Shown here one piece after another: positions 63,094 to 64,000 of a stretch of DNA of 64,000 bases; the first letter of the stretch is position 1, and the number at the start of each line of letters is the position of its first letter. A program made the position numbers and the translations under genes. The stretch comes from Ascoidea rubescens DSM 1968 (Eukaryota > Ascomycota > Saccharomycetes > Ascoideales > Ascoideaceae), in NCBI RefSeq assembly GCF_001661345.1, contig NW_017962915.1, forward strand, positions 871,657 to 935,656, in the 5' to 3' direction. The notes under the pieces are model-generated. The model was not told where the DNA came from. It did no database searches and saw nothing but the letters and a program-made list of their open reading frames with translations.

Positions 63094-63590
63094 ATAAAAT
63101 GATTTCATTTTTTTAATGTTATGTTTTATTTAATTAATATTATATTATTGTATTAAATATGTAAAAAAAATTCATAAAATCATAAATCTCCCTAGAACTC
63201 TATAACTACGACCAATTTTCATGCTATTAGTTTTGCTGCGTTCCCCTAGTAGTTCTTTCTCATGCCCCTTCGTTCTTCTTATAATCATGATCTCTATAGC
63301 TCGCATCGCTGTTGGTAATTGGACGACATTTATCTACCTCTTTGAATACACTTTAAAGCAGACTCTGATTTGGGGTTCCCTGCTTACCCTGTCCTCTCAT
63401 CACTGCGCTAACGCGTACTAAACGCCACGGCGGGTAACGGCACATGCACATGTTCAAATCAGCTGCTATGTTAAACTTGTCCCTAATCTGCTGCGATTTC
63501 AACCTTTTTTATTGTGGAATCGCCTTGAATGAATCACTTTCTCAATTACCCAAGATCTGTTCGTTCACCACTCTGCGATTTCACTGATAA
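63094..63590. other. RPS4 3' flank and VPS17 promoter
   Basis: AT-rich after RPS4, then a GC-richer part (63230-63480) with a Reb1 site and an ACGCGT (63413-63418). No gene seen. Confidence 0.6.
63431..63437. promoter_or_regulatory. Reb1-type site CGGGTAA upstream of VPS17
   Basis: GCGGGTAACG contains the Reb1 core, about 155 bp upstream of the VPS17 start. Confidence 0.5.
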
Positions 63591-64000
63591 ATGGCTTCAT
63601 CAATACCTTACGATCCTGACGACTTTGACAACAATCCATTTGCAGAACCACAGATCTCGATCTTAAACAACGAGGCTAATTCCCCTGCTTCCTCTTCTCA
63701 AGCACCTTCAACAGACTCTCCAAATGGCCCACTGAATAACTCTTCAATTGAGCAGCAAAATCCACCTCTAGCTTCTCCATCGGATCAAAACGAGCAACAA
63801 GCTCAGAAAGCACAAAACCAAACCTTAGATCAGCCCCCAGGTTCAAAGCAGCCAAAACTGGCTGATAACCAACAAGACAATCTAAAAAACAGAAAGTCAA
63901 ACTTATCTCTTTTGCCTGAGAGACGCTCAAAAAAATACAAAATCAGATTGCTGATAACTGCTATTGAAAGAGTTGGTAGAAAAGACCCAATCATAAAATT
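63591..64000 (+). CDS. VPS17: Retromer sorting nexin Vps17, N-terminal part (cut by window end)
   Basis: An ATG at 63591 opens a frame that runs off the window after 136 codons. It begins MASSIPYDPDDFDNNPFAEP, closely matching the start of S. cerevisiae Vps17 (PYDPYDDLDNNPFAE). A disordered Ser/Pro/Gln-rich region (about 20-110) follows, then the first strand of the PX domain (KKYKIRLLITAIERVGRKDP). Vps17 pairs with Vps5 as the SNX-BAR part of retromer for endosome-to-Golgi sorting. Three in-frame CTG codons (63732, 63858, 63951) are unusual for this window. Two lie in the polar disordered region (GP-x-NNSS and QPK-x-ADN), where Ser fits better than Leu. Confidence 0.9.
   Translation, partial: MASSIPYDPDDFDNNPFAEPQISILNNEANSPASSSQAPSTDSPNGPLNNSSIEQQNPPLASPSDQNEQQAQKAQNQTLDQPPGSKQPKLADNQQDNLKNRKSNLSLLPERRSKKYKIRLLITAIERVGRKDPIIK

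Overview
The window looks like nuclear DNA of a budding yeast (Saccharomycotina). It is AT-rich, gene-dense and carries single-copy housekeeping genes that I recognise from their protein sequences. Introns have yeast-type signals (GTATGT/GTAAGT donors, TACTAAC branch sites) and sit near gene starts. Two points argue against a Saccharomyces-like species. First, a CIA30 gene implies a retained respiratory complex I. Second, the codon CTG is almost absent: none in RPB2 and one in MCH2 on my scan, although CTA, CTC and TTG are common. The few CTGs in VPS17 lie partly in polar, disordered contexts. This suggests a CUG-reassigned lineage, probably CUG-Ser, but that is inference. If correct, CTG codons read as Leu would be wrong.

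Layout, left to right. (1) 1-8.3 kb: tail of a gene ending in Ser-Lys-Leu, mitoribosomal PET123, an unknown mitochondrial protein, the NMN adenylyltransferase POF1, and a tandem pair of oxodicarboxylate carriers that share an intron position. (2) 8.3-19.7 kb: SMP3 (GPI anchor), RPT3 (proteasome), a probable inner-membrane protein, a 53-residue membrane protein, a 3.4 kb non-coding stretch, 14-3-3 BMH1 and the RNA polymerase subunit RPC10. (3) 19.9-31.3 kb: splicing factor ECM2, the six-exon TVP15, V-ATPase VPH1, snoRNP core protein NOP58, a broken FET3-type multicopper oxidase and RCF1. (4) 31.7-44.1 kb: STB6-like, MCH2-like transporter, NUP82, a REEP/ATG40-like ER protein and MRP20. (5) 44.4-64 kb: RPB2, an Asn-rich unknown, MRPL23, RPB7, a diverged importin, ISN1, CIA30, RPS4 and the start of VPS17.

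The strongest unusual signal is gene structure. I can model 17 introns in 12 genes. They include a 7-nt internal exon in TVP15, a 14-nt internal exon plus an 11-nt first coding exon in ISN1, a 7-nt first coding exon in RPB2 and a 12-nt one in RPB7. Each model uses canonical splice signals and restores the known N-terminus. ORF-only annotation would miss the true starts of these genes.

Regulatory sites are readable. Reb1-type CGGGTAA sites lie in two bidirectional promoters that each pair a mitoribosomal gene with an RNA polymerase II subunit (MRP20/RPB2 and MRPL23/RPB7). CACGTG boxes occur in several promoters. TAGGGCT (Tbf1-type) motifs precede RPS4 and POF1, a PACE-like core precedes RPT3, and an RRPE precedes NOP58. 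I found no convincing tRNA, rRNA, transposon, CRISPR array or prophage.
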